DNA of 64,000 nt from Vibrio agarilyticus (lineage in GTDB: Bacteria; Pseudomonadota; Gammaproteobacteria; Enterobacterales; Vibrionaceae), in the NCBI RefSeq assembly GCF_012641465.1, contig NZ_JABAIK010000009.1:124001-188000 (forward strand), written 5' to 3'. The position numbers and the translations under genes were made by a program. Below, in pieces: positions 62,405-64,000 of the stretch (within the stretch, counting starts at the first letter, position 1; each line of letters starts with the position of its first letter). The notes beneath the pieces were generated by a model. The model was not told the DNA's origin. It worked only from the letters and a program-made list of their open reading frames with translations, and did not search any database.

Positions 62405-63529
62405 TTGAACGCTGAAAAACCCCCTCTTATTTGGCTAAACTTAGTCCTATTTTCTACCAGTTTCTTAATCTCAATTTTAGTAGCACCACTTTATGCCTAC
62501 TGGTACGGGGTCACGTGGGCCCACCTCATTTGGCTGATCGTCGCCTTTGCACTCACCAATTTATCAATCACTGCTGGCTATCATCGGCTCTGGGCTCATA
62601 AAGCCTACCGCACACACGCCGTTGTTCGCGTCTGTTATGCGATTGGGGGGGCCTTTGCGATGCAAAATAGCATCTTACACTGGTGTTCTGATCATCGAAT
62701 GCACCATAAGCACGTGGATGACCACGATAAAGACCCCTACTCGGCTCAACGTGGTTTATGGTTTTCTCACCTTGGCTGGATGCTACGCCAATACAACCAA
62801 AACACTTATGCCGACTACAGTAATTGCCGCGATTTACAAAACGACCCTATTGTGCGCTGGCAACACCGTTTTTATGTTCCTTTGGCAATCGGCACCAATA
62901 TCGGCTTTCCACTGCTATTAGGTTGGTACTATCAAGATATTTGGGGAATGTTAATATTTGTTGGGGTCGTTAGGCTGTTTTTAAGTCACCATTCAACGTT
63001 TCTGATCAATTCTTTTGCTCATTATTGGGGTAAGCAGCCGTTCAATCACAATAATAGTGCTCGTGATAATCCGCTGCTGGCATTGATTACGTTTGGTGAG
63101 GGGTACCATAACTTTCACCACTTGTTTGCTAGTGACTACCGCAATGGCGTTCAATGGTGGCATTTTGATCCAACAAAGTGGCTCATTTATCTTTTAAGTA
63201 GAATCGGTTTAGCGGATGGACTGCGACGTACGCCGAGCTTTGTTATTGAACGCGCCAAATTACGAGCGATGTTTGATAATGCAAAAGAAAAAATGACGTC
63301 ATTACCCAATTACCGCCAGCGCTCACTACAAATGCAGCAAGATTTTGACCAACTGGTTGAGAACCTGAAACGTTATTATGCGTTAAAACGCGAGATTCTT
63401 GATAGTAACGCTCACTCCATAAGCACACGCTACGAATTGGCTCTGAAAAAAGTGCATTATCGACAACTGGGCTTAGAGTTGGAGAAGCAACGTGCCAATT
63501 GGCATCGTTTAGTCGCAAAATACGCGTAA
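62405..63529 (+). CDS. Acyl-CoA/acyl-lipid delta-9-type fatty acid desaturase
   Basis: A 374-residue membrane di-iron desaturase that introduces a double bond in fatty acids using oxygen. The three histidine boxes are HRLWAHK (near residue 60), HRMHHKHVDD (near 97) and HNFHH (near 239), the stearoyl-CoA desaturase order. Hydrophobic helices lie at residues 8-55 and 155-190. The C-terminal 100 residues are soluble and coiled. The start is a TTG at 62405, with GGA 9 bases upstream; no in-frame ATG exists nearby. Two FabR-like palindromes immediately upstream support a role in membrane fluidity. An ERIC element begins 12 bp after the stop. Confidence 0.93.
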   Translation: MNAEKPPLIWLNLVLFSTSFLISILVAPLYAYWYGVTWAHLIWLIVAFALTNLSITAGYHRLWAHKAYRTHAVVRVCYAIGGAFAMQNSILHWCSDHRMHHKHVDDHDKDPYSAQRGLWFSHLGWMLRQYNQNTYADYSNCRDLQNDPIVRWQHRFYVPLAIGTNIGFPLLLGWYYQDIWGMLIFVGVVRLFLSHHSTFLINSFAHYWGKQPFNHNNSARDNPLLALITFGEGYHNFHHLFASDYRNGVQWWHFDPTKWLIYLLSRIGLADGLRRTPSFVIERAKLRAMFDNAKEKMTSLPNYRQRSLQMQQDFDQLVENLKRYYALKREILDSNAHSISTRYELALKKVHYRQLGLELEKQRANWHRLVAKYA

Positions 63530-63541
63530 ACTAACCTTGGC

Positions 63542-63666
63542 TATACCCAAACCACTTGAAGATGCAGCTAGGCGGCAAATGAGCAAAGCCTCTGAGCATA
63601 GGTAGACTATGTGATGAGGTTTGCGAGAGTCAGCCAACACCGCTGCAACTTCAAGTACGACGGGTG
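63542..63666 (+). repeat. ERIC element downstream of the desaturase gene
   Basis: Starts TATACCCAAACCACTTGAAG, then CTAGGCGGCAAATG, AAAGCCTCTGAGCATAG, GACTATGTGATGAGG, CAGCCAACACCGCTGC and ends AACTTCAAGTACGAC. The right TATA is missing (GACGGGTGATT). At 125 bp it is of classical ERIC length. Confidence 0.88.
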
Positions 63667-63776
63667 ATTCAACTGCTCAATGACTCAACTAACGTTGTTT
63701 GGGTTAATACCTGACCGATGCGGACTTGCTAGAATATACGTGCCCGTATCGGTCAGTCAAAAAATGCCAACAGCGA

Positions 63777-64000
63777 TTAATTCGATTGGTCCATTCCCAA
63801 GGCTTTCCATGTGAGTTTATCTTTATAGCTAAACCACAGATAAGTAATCGCAATTGAAAAGAATAAATAAGAAAGTGAATAAATAAACGGCGAGCTGATC
63901 AAATCACGCGACAGTGCCCAAATGGTTCCAAACACGGTCACCCCTAACTTTGCCAACATGCCACAAAGTAATAGAAATAGCGCCAGTTGGGGAAAACGCG
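63777..64000 (-). CDS. Inner-membrane protein, partial (5' end outside window)
   Basis: The C-terminal 74 residues of a membrane protein, open to the right edge on the complement. It shows two or three hydrophobic segments: LALFLLLCGMLAKLGVTVFG, SLSYLFFSIAITYLWFSY and a link between them (IWALSRDLISSPFIY). The C-terminus KLTWKALGMDQSN is polar and cytosolic. I cannot name a family. The stop is about 110 bp from the ERIC element on the other side, with nothing recognisable in between. Confidence 0.65.
   Translation of the reverse strand, partial: RFPQLALFLLLCGMLAKLGVTVFGTIWALSRDLISSPFIYSLSYLFFSIAITYLWFSYKDKLTWKALGMDQSN

Noticed and set aside
1-64000. CRISPR arrays, integron VCR repeats, intact insertion sequences, prophage genes
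   Set aside because: No regularly spaced direct repeats, no integrase or transposase genes and no phage genes were seen. All repeats fit the ERIC or the long palindromic-ended families.

Overview
The window looks like a piece of a Vibrio chromosome. The evidence is protein content typical of Vibrionaceae (TorECA/TorT TMAO respiration, a many-chemoreceptor lifestyle, alginate lyase, LacI-type regulation, moderate GC) and a dense scatter of ERIC-type repeats together with a second repeat family, both beginning TATACCCAA. From memory, sbcDC, rhlE and glpD lie on the small chromosome of V. cholerae, so a secondary chromosome is possible, but this cannot be decided from the sequence.

Layout. 1-6.0 kb: end of the TMAO sensor gene torT, then mgsA, helD and a YccS-like membrane protein. 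6.0-11 kb: small membrane proteins, an APC permease, a GlsB-type protein and two methyltransferases. 11-20 kb: asnA, a chemoreceptor, a ChrR-like cupin, a short-chain dehydrogenase, a lipoprotein and fhs with a PurR-type operator. 20-22 kb: a three-gene bufferin-type cluster (precursor peptide, DUF692 iron enzyme, DUF2063 partner). 22-27 kb: sbcDC and tRNA-Cys. 27-31 kb: torECA, including the 58-residue TorE. 31-35 kb: a polar amino-acid ABC transporter. 35-41 kb: YceI/cytochrome b561, an EAL phosphodiesterase, rhlE, a zinc ribbon and a HAD phosphatase. 41-44 kb: a CBM32-PL7 alginate lyase and a second cytochrome b561. 44-50 kb: a DUF457 membrane protein, a DUF2750 protein and a small surface-polysaccharide group (two glycosyltransferases and a flippase). 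50-57.5 kb: a LacI regulator, a class 3 lipase, a large PAS hybrid histidine kinase and an esterase-like lipoprotein. 57.5-64 kb: glpD, a radical SAM protein, the YlqF GTPase, a GNAT, a fatty acid desaturase behind two FabR-like palindromes, and the end of a membrane protein.

How the parts relate. TorT (left edge) would sense TMAO for the torECA respiratory operon 26 kb away; no torD chaperone gene lies beside torA. Fhs makes 10-formyl-THF for purine synthesis, which fits its PurR-type box. The bufferin-type cluster should make a modified Cys-rich periplasmic metal-binding peptide.

The most unusual whole-window pattern is that repeat ends sit on or just after stop codons. In at least six genes (yccS-like, APC permease, methyltransferase, ChrR-like cupin, HAD phosphatase, hybrid kinase) the repeat itself supplies the stop codon and sometimes a short C-terminal tail. 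Several ERIC cores also form perfect hairpins that could act as terminators. No phage, integron, CRISPR array, rRNA or intact insertion sequence was seen.
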